Origin: Ancistrus triradiatus
Lineage: Eukaryota > Chordata > Actinopteri > Siluriformes > Loricariidae
DNA: 64,000 nucleotides
Assembly: GCA_025084515.1 (NCBI GenBank)
Contig: JAJAGP010000763.1
Location: forward strand, 237,223 to 301,222
Reading direction: 5' to 3'
Shown here: piece by piece, positions 23,401-36,266 of the stretch
Layout of the letters: every line of letters starts with the position of its first letter
How positions within the stretch are numbered: position 1 is the first letter of the stretch
Made by a program: the position numbers and the translations under genes
Notes under the pieces: generated by a model
Database searches by the model: none
Told to the model about the DNA's origin: nothing
What the model saw: the letters and a program-made list of their open reading frames with translations, nothing else

Positions 23401-26400
23401 GTTTTCATCATGTATCTCTATAGTGCTAAGCTAGAGAGAATATGGAGACAGATCCTTCAGAAGAGAGTGTGGGCCCTGAGGTGACATTCTCGCTTCTACT
23501 CTTATGTTTTTATGCACACCAAATGGAACAACAGATTTCACATCATGTCGTGTAGTACAAAGTATGTGACTTTGAAAGGTAGGTGGAGTTAAAGTAAAAA
23601 GTCACCCAAAATGGAAATACTTCAGTAAAGAATACTTGAATGTAAGAGTTACATTTACTTTGTTACTCTCCACCACTGGGAATATGTCATTCTGCATTTT
23701 ACGATTACTCTAGTAAGCAAGATGGTGTTTTTATGAATTATCATATGCAATAGATATCATATTGAAATCCAGTTCCAATTCAGCTGTTTATATTTACATA
23801 CCATGTCAAGTCCAAAAAGAAACATTTGTGTTTAAGCGTTTGTCACAGTCTAGGTACGTAAGAGGCCTAAGACAGACATAGGTTCAAGTGTTTGTGCTTT
23901 ATTTACATCGGATAACATGACGACAATGAGTGAAGCACTGAAACTAGTACTAATGTAAACACAGAAGTTTATTAGGCTATCAAAAGTGAACCCGGAAACA
24001 AACTGCCAGAGCAAACTAATAATAAACACAGAATCTAACAAACAACCTCTAAGCACATGCACAGCAAACTGAGACACTAACACAGTGAACTTTACTAAAA
24101 CTGACAATGTTAGCACAAAACAATCCACTAACAGCTAATGCTAATACGAGACACAGTGCCAGTACAGACTAACAAGACCAGGCAATACAAACATACAATG
24201 AAGGGCCCTCAGGAGCCTCAGTCAGTGAAGCAGCTCGCAGGAGATGCTGGCTGTCAATGGCAAAACATGGGGTGGGCACTGTGACAACAAATTTCCTTCT
24301 GTTAAGTGCCTGGAAATGGTCAGGGCAGAGACAGGGGTGTGTAGTGGAGGTCCACCTTTGTCTGGATGGTGGACAACAAAACTGTGGGAGCTGCTTGGGG
24401 TTGTTGATGAACCAAACAATCCTCTCTTCTGGTGGTTTGTCTGGGCCATTTCTTTTTGGTTTTGTAGTCAGTGAGTATTTAGGATAATTGCACACTCACA
24501 GCTTAGGAGGCATTACACTGCATGACCAACATTCCCTAAACACCTAGACATCACATGCTGATATGTTTAATGAACATGTCATTCCAAAACAATGGCATTT
24601 ACACTAACGAACATTTAATTAGGAATGCTGTGCTTACCTGGGCAGGGCCTCTGTTTGCTCTCAAGAGGGCTTCAACTTCTGTTAAAAGATGTTAAAAATG
24701 TTGATGTTGACGCGATCACAATTCCTGCATTTCATTTCCACTTTCATACTGCATATTTGCTGTTCTACCTCATCCCAAAGGTGTTCTATTAGATACAAAT
24801 ATTGTGGCTCTGAAGAACCACTAAATCATTGTTGCATTCATGAAACCAGTTGGATGTTCCTTAAGTAGCCACTAGAAGACAGGTAAACTGTAGCCATGAA
24901 GTGGTGCACATGGTCAGCAACAATACCGAACTCGGCTGTAGCATTCAATCGATGATTGATTAATTTCTATTAAAGAGCCTAAAGTGTGTCAAGGAAATAT
25001 TACCCCCACCATTACACCCCCTCCACTAGCCTGGACTATTGACACAAGGCAGGCTGGGTCCATGGATTTATGCTGTCGTTGCCAAATTCATACCCTACCA
25101 TCTGTGTACCTCAGCAGAAATGAATATTTACCAGGCAAGGCTATGCTTTTCCAGTCTTCAGCTATCCAGTTATGGTGAGCCTGTGCCCACTGCAGCCTCA
25201 GCTTTCTGTTCTAGGCTGACAGGATTGGAACCCGACGTGGTCTTCTGCTGTACCAGTCCAACTAAGATTGAGTTACCTTAGCCTTCCTGCCAGCTTGAAC
25301 TAGCCTGGCCATTCTTTGTTGACCTCTCTCATCAGCAAGGTGTTTCTGTCAACAAGAGTGCTGCTCACGTGATGTTTTTTCCTTATTGCAACACGGTTTA
25401 AAGGGCCATTGTGCATGAAGGTCCCAACAGATCAACAGTTACAGAATACTCAAACCAGCCTGTCTGACTCCAAGAATCATGGCATGGACAAAATCAGTGA
25501 GATTTTATTTTCCCAGTTCTGATTGTTGATGGCCAAAGTGTTGGCCCATGTCTGTATGGGTTCCCAAATGGCCATGCTGTGGTGCATTCAGTTGTTGGCA
25601 GCAGGGATGTTGCAAGGAGATGGGTCAGAGTGAACAAATGGGTGACTGGAAGCTGGACGTCCACTGAAAGGGGATGAGACCGGTGACAGAACGGGCGAGT
25701 TAGTTCTGTACCATCTCAGTCCAGGGGAGGAAGAGGCTGCAGTCTGCCTCACTTTCTTGGTGGTGCTTGCACAGGAATTTGACTAGCTTTTGATCGGTCC
25801 ACTTGCGAGACTGGCTGAGACCCTGAACTTCTCTGTGAAGGTGTGCCACACTGCAGCGGTAAATTGTGGGTGTTGGTCTGACATGTCCTTAGAGATGCAG
25901 AACAGGTGAAAGACCTGATGGAAAAGCATCTTTGCAGTCTGCAGTTCATAGGGGATTTGGTGTAAGGGGATAATCAGGAGACGATGAAGTTAAAATGGGA
26001 AAAGGACTGGGGTTAGCGGGCCTGTCAGGGGTTTAGGTGTTTGGTGCTTTTCAGATACACACATTTCTTTGTGATCTGTGTAAATGGTAAAGGGATGCTC
26101 CGAGCCCTCCAGCCAATGATGCCACTCCTCCATCACAAGATTAATGGCTAGGAGTTCCCCGTTTCCAACTTTTTAATTTCAATCCAGAGATAGCTTATGG
26201 AAGGCCAGGGGATGGAGCTTCCTGTACAGATCCCTAACACCAAGAAAGGACAACATCTGTGCATTCTTGACAAACATATGAGTGTTGTTCAAGGCACCCT
26301 TTAGTAAGCAGAAAGTATGACCATCTGCAGGACACCGATTTAGAGTGGCAAGGTTGTTCCACAGCAGTCAGTTTTGCAGTGCTGGGAATGCTGATTCTTC

Positions 26401-29400
26401 TGTTGACCAGTCCTGTACCTTAAGCACTGCACTGGCACAGTCCTTAATAGACACAAACTACTTTGCTAGAGCTAAAAGTGCTAAAAGTTGCACACTTAGC
26501 ACCTGTAGGTAATTTTATTAAGGGACAAAATTGTGTTGCTGTCATGCAGTCCAGTTGGCCAGGTAATGACTAAGCAGGATGTATTAAGTTCCCAAATAAT
26601 CAAATAAAGTGGTTGATTTTGTCACATAACTGAATACCTTGCTAAGAGATATAGATCTACTTTTTGGACATTTGAATGTAAGACCTGGTCAAAAGTCTCA
26701 GTCCTTCTTATGTTATTGTTCAAAGTAAGGAATAAGTGTAATCTTGCCATGCTCATGCAATGCTAGTAGGTTTTTTAACTCCCCTTCCTCAGGCCGCAGA
26801 CACAGTAGTTCAGCTGTGTGAGAGCCACAAACCCAAACCTGATCTGGACAACCTGTCGTTCGGCACTGTCTTCACTGACCACATGCTGGTCATTGAGTGG
26901 AGTATCGATGGTGGTTGGGGAAAACCTTGCATTCAGCCATTTGGAAACCTGAGCCTCCACCCTGCCTGCTCTGCCCTCCACTATGGTGTGCAGGTATGTG
27001 TTCTGGCAACTGCCCGTTTCAATAATATTTCATATTCTCTGACCTTTCTTTTACAACCCCAAATCAGAAAAAATTGGGACGCTGTGGGAAAAATTGCAAA
27101 AAGAAAAAGTTCGCAGTGCTCCTTACATTTCCGTTGACTTTTTTTCATTGCAGACAGTATGATCCCAAGATCTTTCTGGTCAGCTTAATTTCATTTGTTA
27201 ATAAACGTTCATTCCTGCATTTCAGGGCTGTAACACATTCCAAAAAAAGTTGGGATGGGGACAATTTACGGCTGGAAATGACTAAATAAGTAATTGTTTC
27301 AAACAGGTGAAGTCAACTTGTGATTGTAATCATGATTTGGTACCAAAGCAGTATCCATTTGAGGAGTAAAGATGGGCAGAGGATCTCCAGTTTATCAACA
27401 AATGTGTAGGAAATTATTGAAATGTTTAAAAACAATGTTCCTCAAAGAAAGACTGGAAGGGATTTACATATTTCAGTCCTAACTTTTGATGATTTGGCTT
27501 GGTTTGCATTGTTTTGTTGAAAAATGCAGGACGTCCCTGGAAAAGATGTCATCTTGAAGGCAGCTTATGTTGCTCCAAAATGTACATTTCTGCATTAATG
27601 CTGCATCACAGGAGTGTAAATGATCTTTTCCAAGAGCACCGACCCGACCCCATACCATGACAGAGCCTGGCTTTTGGACTTGTTGTTGATAACAGTCTGG
27701 ATGGTCTTTTAGTCTGTGGTCCGGAGCACACGTCGTCCATTTCTTCCAAAAAAGGTCTGGAATACTGATGGGTCTGACCACAGTAGACGTGTGATCCACT
27801 GTATGATGGTCCATCCCAGATGCCTCTGAGCCCAGAGAAGCCGACGCCGCTTCTGGACATGGTTATAACATAAGGCTTCTTTTTTGCACAGTAACATTTT
27901 AAGTGGTATTTGTGAATGTAACTCTGTATTGTAGAGCTTGATAAAGGTTTGATAAAGGAATCCCTTGTCCATGTGGTTCTATCAGCTATTGATGAATGAT
28001 GGTTCTTGATGCAGTGCCGTCTGAGGGAGTGGAGATCATCCCTCTTCAGGTTAGGCTTGTTTCTTTGACCTTCACACACTGAAGTTCCTCCAGATTCCTT
28101 GAATTATTTAATGATATTATGCTCTGTAGATGGAGAAATATGGAAATCCCTTCCAATCTTGTTCTTAAACATTTCAGTTGCTTTCTTACACATTTGGTTG
28201 AACTCACATCATTAATTAGTTTTTTTCCCCTCATTACTAGCCTTAAATTGCTTTCGTCCCAACTTTTTTTGGAATGTGTTGCAGGCCTGAAATGTGGGAA
28301 ATGAGGTTTATTAACCAATGAAATGAAGTTGACCAGAGAAAACTGAAATATCTTGGGTTCATACTGTCCGCAATGAAATAAATGTCATATTTTTTATTTG
28401 CATTTTCCAAACCATCCCAACTTTTACTGATTTGTAAAAGAACTTTTACAGAGCTGTATATTTTTTTCAGCTAGTATCACTGTTTCTATCTTATATATAT
28501 TATATTCATACGCAACACTTAAATCAAATTAAGGACAGACTACAGATCGCAAGACAAAAATAATGCCACCAAATGCTGAAAACGCTGTAGCAATATGGTC
28601 ATTTGTTTCATACCACTTCACCTGTTTGTAAGATACAGTATTCTAAAAGACATATCCACAACACAGGCTTTAATTAGATCGTTACTGCTTATAGCACATG
28701 GATTTGATATGTGGTTAGTCATGTAATTACATGCCTGAGTTTCAGTTGTTTGAGGGCTTGAAGGCATACCGGGGGCGAGACAACCGAGTACGCCTCTTCA
28801 GGCCTATGCTGAACATGAAGCGCATGTTGAAGTCTGCCCAGAGAGCCTGTCTGCCTGTAAGTACTTCATACGTTTCATGTTTCATTTCCCACATGGCAAT
28901 ACTAGTTATTATTAAAATGAACTACAGAAATTGTTTAATTCCACATTTGTTGTTACATACAATTTCCTAGCCCTCTTTCACCATCTTCAACCCCTTTTGT
29001 CCTAATAACTGACTATGACTATAAAATACTTAAATTTTGCGTAAATTTATTTTAACGTAAAGCAGTTTAAATTTTCTGTTCAACTTTTTTTTTGTATATT
29101 GGTTGTTCAGAACAGATTATGCTCTTGAAATGACACACATGCCAAAAAAAAAAAGAAAATGATGAATCTGAATGGATTGGCATCCTGTCTAGGGTTGTTT
29201 TTGCCTTGCTCCTTGTGCCTCCAGCTAGGCACTGGCTTTCCCACGGCCCTGATAAAGCATTAAGCCGAGAAGAAAATTAATGAATTAATGAATTATAAAT
29301 CTGAGACTCTTTCTTGCTACTGCTCTAAGAATTTCCCTGTTCAATTATTCTTTTTGTTTTACAAAATATACTGTAGATTCCCATGTCCTACTAGTCACCT

Positions 29401-32400
29401 CACGTATCTCTATCAAAATGTCCTAAACATATTGACCAAATGAGAATTTGTATTGGATAGGATTCTACATAAGTAAGCTATATACAGCAATGACTTGTCC
29501 CTTATGTACGTTATTTCTATGTGTTCTTTTCAACAAGTGTCCTTTGATGACTCTTCTGGCCAGATGCCAAATGACCACTAAAATGAAAACGGAGAAATTC
29601 CACCTTTATTTGTGCAGTATGTGTTCTGTGCTACAGTGTGGCAAAAAAGTATTTAGTCAGCCACTGATTGTGCAAGTTCTCCTACTTAGAAAGATGAGAG
29701 AGGTCTGTGATTTTCATCATAGGTACACTTCAACTATGAGAGACAAAAATGAGGGAAGGAAAAAAAAAATCCAGGAAAAACACATTGTTTAGGATTTTTT
29801 TTAAGAATTTAATTGTAAATCATGGTGATAAAATAACCCACAAACAAGCAAGATTTCTGGCTCTCACAGACCTGTAACTTCTTCTTTAAAAGCCTTCTGT
29901 CCTCCACTCGTTACCTGTATTAATGGCACCTGTTTGACCTTGTAATCTGTATGAAAGACACTAAAACTAAATCTGACACTAAAACAGTCAGATTCCAAAC
30001 TCAAGAATGGCCAAGACCAAAGAGCTGCCGGAGGACACCAGGGAGAAAATTGTAGACCTGCAGCAGGCTGGGAAGAGTGAAACTACAATAGGCAAGCAGG
30101 TTGGTGTGAATAAATCAACTGTGGGAGCAATTGTAAGAAAATGGGAGACATACAAGATCATAGATAATCTCCCTCGATCTGGGACCCCACGCAAGATCTC
30201 ATCCCGTGGGGTCAAAATGATCATGAGAACGGTAAGCTAAAATCATAGACCTACACGGAGGGACATGATGAATGACCTGCAGAGAACTGGGACCAAAGTA
30301 ACAAAGGCTACCATCAGTAACACACTACGCCGAGAGGGACTCAGATCCTGCAGTGCCAGGCGTGTCCCCCTGCTTAAACCAGCACATGTCTAGGCCCGTC
30401 TGAAGTTTGCCAGAGAGCATATGGATGATCCAGAAGAGGATTGGGAAAATATCATGTGGTCAGATGAAACTAAAATATGAGTAAAAACTCAACTCGTCGT
30501 GTTTGGAGGAAGAAGAATGCTGAGCTGCATCCCAAGAACACCATACCTACTGTGAAGCATGGAGGTGGAAACCTCATGCTTTGGGGCTGATTTTCTGCAA
30601 AGGGACAGGACGACTCATCCGTGGTATGGGAAGAATGAACGGGGTCATGTATCGTGAGATTTTAAGCCAAAAACTCCTTCCATCAGTGAGATCATTGAAG
30701 ATGGAACGTGGCTGGGTCTTCCAGCATGACAATGATCCCAAACATACCGCTCAGGCACGAAGGAGTGGCTCCAGAAAAAGCATTTCAAGGTCCTGGAGTG
30801 GCCCAGCCAGTCTCCAGACCTCTACCCCACAGAAAATTTGTGGAGGGAGTTGAAAGTCCGTGTAGCCCCAAAACATCACTGCTCTAGAGGAGATCTGCAT
30901 GGAGGAATGGGCCAAAATACCAGCTACAGTGTGTACCAACCTGGTGAAGACTTACAGGAAACATTTCCTCTGTCATGCCAACAAGGTTTGTTATAAAGTA
31001 TTGAGTTGAACTTTTGTTATTGACCAAATACTTATTTCCCACCATGATTTACAATTAAATTCTTTAAAAATCTTTATTTCTTTAAACTATATATGTATAT
31101 TTTTCTCATTTTGTCTCTCATAGTTGAAGTGTAGCTATGATGAAAATTACATCTCTCTAAGTAGGAGAACTTGCACAATCAGTGGCTGACTGAATACTTT
31201 TTTGCCCCACTGTATATCATAACTGTGATCTGTAGTAGGCTTTTCATTCACAAAGCCTTATGGGTAGGTTCGTGTAAGCACATATAATTTTCCTCTTTGG
31301 CACACTCACTGGTGAAACGAAAGAACACTGATACTGGATATGCTGCAGGACTTGCTGTGTCTAACATACCGTGAAGGTCATCACACACAGACTCACATTC
31401 TCTAACCCAATCTGATATGCTGAATAAACATGGTATGCACACTGTGTACTTTCCATATGTAATGACGTATAGTTCAGTACAGAACTATGTCATGCTTTAA
31501 ATGCTTTGGTAGTTTGATCGAGTATTTTGTCTGCTTTTCTGTGTTGCAGAGTTTTGATGGTGCTGAGTTACTTGAGTGTATCAGAAAACTAGTGGAAGTG
31601 GATATTGAATGGGTTCCTAAGTCAGACTCTGCTAGTCTGTATATTCGCCCTACATTTCTGGGGACTGAGGTGAGTATGCCCGTCTCTGCAATAGTCTGTG
31701 GAAAGCCAGACTCAGCTTACTCTGCTACAGGCTCCGCTGTAACATTAGCATAGGTGCTGTTTACCAACCACATTACATTCTGTGAACAAGGTCATAGAAC
31801 GAAATGGTCGATGGCAGGACATTACCATGGTCATGTAGCCTTTTTATTCAACTGTGACGTAAATATAAAGGTTATTTTCACAGGAAAGCTGTTTGTTATT
31901 TAGTGTATTTCACGGCACATCTGTTAGTGGACCAGTGGACCCACTTATGCCGTCTGTGTAGTGCAGCTATGCCATTAGCATAAGGCTCAGTACATTTTGG
32001 TTCACTATGTCCATCTAACTGCAATTGGGTTCTAAAGCCCTTTTACTTTTGTTAAATTGACCAATTTCTGGTCGGATCCTTCTGTTTCGGGGCACCTCTA
32101 CAAAACTGGCGATTTGTAACAGGAGGATGTGACCAGAAATTGGACCCAGTGTTAGCTCCTGGTACTCCGTAGGCGCCGGTGCCTGCCTAGAATCAAGCTG
32201 GGGTTGATGGTTCCCCGAGGGACCAACCCCGAGGGACCAACTTTCAACTGCCCTATAGCTCACAACCCCCCCAAGATGGAGGGTATCCACCACCGTGGGC
32301 GCTGACAATTCACCAGGTCTCCATGGGGATTCTTTTGCCCTCTGGTGAGATCAAGCTCTACCCACGGGCTCGACCGCATGAACCGCTCGATATTGTCAAT

Positions 32401-35400
32401 CCAGTCGAGCGGATTCCTGTGCCATGGTAGGATCCGCCGACTACCATACTTGGGTCGTCCGCACCCCGCCTAGCTCCGTACCTAAGCCCGCCGCGGTGTG
32501 TAGCCCCGTTCCTGCGCCACGGTCGTCCGTGCGGACCCCTGCGCCACCGCCACGGCTATATGAACACACTTTTGCTTTCTTTCTTTCTTTTTTTGTTTTC
32601 GCCCGCCTCTGCGCTTTGAAGCGCCCTAGTGGCTTGGCTTCTCCTTCTTTCATTTTATAAATCAAGGAGCTCTTTTGGTTTTGAGTCCGCTCTGTGTGGC
32701 GCTGGTTTCTGGCCTTTATATTTCTTTTTCAGCTCTCATCTAATGGGCCCTCTTGTGGCGAGACGCTAGAGCTCTGGACCCTGATGTCAGCGATCAGGGT
32801 TCAATTCCCAGCTGACAGCCAAGATGGGTGCAGCTTCTCATTCGCTTACTAAGTTTCTTATTATTTACTTACTGGAACTAACTGCAGCTGGGTCCTACAG
32901 CCCTTTTTGTTTGAAGGGAGGCAAAAACGCATTGATAGGCAGTATTAAAGCCGGTGCCTAGCCGGTGACATGGCACAAGGCAGTAACAACCCTAGACAGG
33001 GCGCCAATCCATCGTAGGACACACATGCTAATAGCACTTAACCAATTAACCTAACACGCATGTGTTTGGACTGCGGGAGGAAACTGGAGCAAACTGGAGC
33101 TTTTGGTTCACCATTTCCATCTGGAGCTGACTGCATATTGGGTCCATAAAACCCTTTACTTTTGTTTTCACAGTTCGCCAGCCTATTATTATGGCGAATC
33201 GTAACAGGACATCAAACTCCACACAGGCGGAGTCCGGGTTCGGGATTAGAAGTACACATACGTCAGACTTTCCGCCTTTATAGTCAGTGAAATAGTAATC
33301 AGGTTTATTTAATTATTTAACACTTAGAAACAAAATATTGTTTTGCAATTTTACCTAGTTAACTGGAACTTTGTTTTGCAAATCTCCTTCTCTAAGTCTT
33401 AACATCTGAAAAACTAGCTTCTTTTTACAGAAACAAGTAGACTTTCAGCTTGACAAAAAAAATAATGCACCCAGATAGAAATGTCTTGCAGTTATGTCTC
33501 AGGCAGAAGCTGCCACTGTTGGGTCCTTGAGCAAGGCCCTTAACCCACAATTGCTTGGATTGTAAGACTGTATCAATTGTAAGTCGCTCTGGATAAGGGC
33601 GTCTGCTAAATGCTGTAAATGTAACTGTATTACAGATGTGGTCTAATTAGAGACGGGGTCTTGCCAAAAGTAACATAACAAACATAACGTGTTGCGTGAA
33701 AGTTTTTTGTGACCCTTTAGAATTTCTCTAGAATTTCCTTTCTGCATAAATGTGACCTAAAAACATCATTCATATTTTCACCCAAGTCCTAAAAGGAATA
33801 AAGAGACCCCAGTGTAAACAAATGAGACACAAATTTTATACCTTGGTCGTTTATTTATTGAGGAAATGATCGCAATATTACATATTAGTGAGTGGCATAA
33901 GTATTTGACCCTCTAGGATTAGACAGTTTAATGTGAAGGTTACATTATAGTCAGGTGTGTTCAAGCAATGGGATGCCAATCGGGTGTGAGGGGGCCAAAC
34001 CCTGTTTTTTATTTAAATAACTAGTGAACATGGATCCCCCCCTCTCAAAGTCCCTGCTCTTCACAACAACAGTTTTTGTGGAAGTGTTTATCATGGTACG
34101 AACAAATGAGGATTTCTGAGGAGCTCAAAAAAGAGTTTTGGTGCTCATCAGGCTGGAAAGGTTACAAAAACCATCTCTAAAGAGTTTGGACTCCACCAAT
34201 CCACAGTCAGACAGATTGTGTACAAATGGAGGAACTCCAAGACCATTGTAACCCTCCTCAGGAGTGGGCGCCCAACAAAGATCACTCCAAGAGCAAGGTG
34301 TGTAATAGTTGGCGAGGTCACAAAGGAGCCCAGGGTAACTTCTAAGCAACTGAAGGCCTCTCTCACATTGACTAATGTTAATGTTCATGAGTTCACCATC
34401 AGAAGAACACTGAACAACAATGGTGTGCATGGCAGGGTTTGCAAGGAGAAAGCCACTGTTCTCCAAAAAGAACATTGCTGCTCGTCTGCAGTTTGCGAAA
34501 GATCACGTGGACCAGCCAGAAGGCCATTGGAAGAATGTTTTGTGGATGGATGAGACCAGAATAGAGATTTTTGGTTTAAAAGAAAAGCGTTCTTTTGGAG
34601 AAAGGAAAACACTGCATCGCAGCATAAGAACCTTATCCCATCTGTGAACATGGTGGTGGTTAGTATCATGGTTTTGGGCCTGTTTTTTTGTTGCATCTTA
34701 GCAGGACGGCAGCAGCACGAATCCGACCCTAAGCACAACCGTTCCACCAAAGAATGGTTACAGAAGAATAAAGTTCATGTTTTGGAATGGCCAAGTCAAA
34801 GGCCTGACCTTAATCCAATGGAAATGTTGTGGAAGGACCTGAAGCGAGCAGCTAATGTGAGGAAACCCACCAACATCCCAGAGCTGAAGCTGTTCTGTAC
34901 GGAGGAATGGGCTAAAATTCAAGAAACGTTTAGCTGCAGTTATTGCTGCACAGGGGGGTCACACCAGATACTGAAAGCAAAGGCTCACATACTTTTGTCA
35001 CTCACTAATATGTAATATTGGATCATTTTCCTCAATAAATAAATGACCAAGTATAATTTTTTGTCTCATTCTGTGTAACTGGGGTTCTCTTTATCTACTT
35101 TTAGGACATGTGTGAAAATCTGATGCTGATGTTTTAGGTCATATTTATGCAGAAATATAGAACATTCTAAAGGGTTCACAAACTTTCAAGCACCACTGTA
35201 AAAGTGCTTTCCGACACCCTATAAAAAGGCTCTCAGAGAAGGCCTGCGCGATAGGAGGACACTGTGATGTGCGATAACGCTGTTTAACACTGCACTGACA
35301 GTATAATAAATGAATAACTATGTAAGTGTGCAGTCCTTTTACACTCTCTTGTGGAACGACCCAGTATCTAATCAGACCACATCTGTAATCATTTACACAT

Positions 35401-36225
35401 CTGTCTGAGTCATAGCTGCATGCCGAGTTGTGCAGCGAGCCCACATTTCTATCTGGGTGCCTTATTTTTTCTTCAATGCTTATATATTTCTGCTTATGCT
35501 TAGAACATGCAGTACTGTATTTCCCATTTTATGTACATAGTGGTAGTAGTCATTAATCCACAATAACATCCATTGCCACTGTGTAATGTGCACGTGAAAG
35601 TTAGATTTGAAAAGCTATGTTTCCCCTGCTTATCGTGGTCAGGGTGAAGGGGGAGCCTATCCTGGAATTCACTGGGTGCAGGGATAGCGTGCTCCCTGGG
35701 TAGAATGCTATTCTGCCACAGAACTAGTTTTTCAGGAACTGCTGTTTCCAGCAGCTGGCTCCTATTTCTGCGCCCTCTGTGTCTACATGCAGATCTGAAC
35801 TTCTGACTAATCCCATATGGTACTAGTAGGGGATACATAATTGTGTGCTAGAAATGGCCCATCACACATGTTAAGAATCACTGGTTTCGATGAAGATTAG
35901 ATGCCATGTACGAACCATGCATACATAAATCCAGATGACGCCAGAGGGCCTAAAAACCTGTCTTATATACTTCCTCGTATATTTTGTGCTGCCTTTTGTG
36001 TAGGTGCTTACAATATGTGCAGTATATGTGTTTATGTGTACTGTGCTTGTGCCTATAGCCTTCGTTAGGTGTGAAGACAGCCTCCCGTGCCTTGCTGTTT
36101 GTGATCCTCAGTCCTGTTTGCTCATACTTCAAAACAGGTGGCAAATCTGTATCTTTGTGGGCAGATTCCAGATATATCAGAGCCTGGAAAGGAGGTACAG
36201 GAGACTGTAAAATGGGAGGGTGAGT

Positions 36226-36266
<41 letters not shown>

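Noticed and set aside
24169..24495. Overlapping long frames on both strands as a gene
   Set aside because: The sequence recurs at 48.41-48.48 kb as part of a transposon remnant, and no splice signals fit.
32775..32825. A tRNA gene around GGGTTCAATTCCC
   Set aside because: Only a B-box-like string and a weak arm are seen; no full cloverleaf could be drawn.
34125..34475. Minus frame of 116 codons
   Set aside because: It is the antisense shadow of the plus-strand family A transposase.
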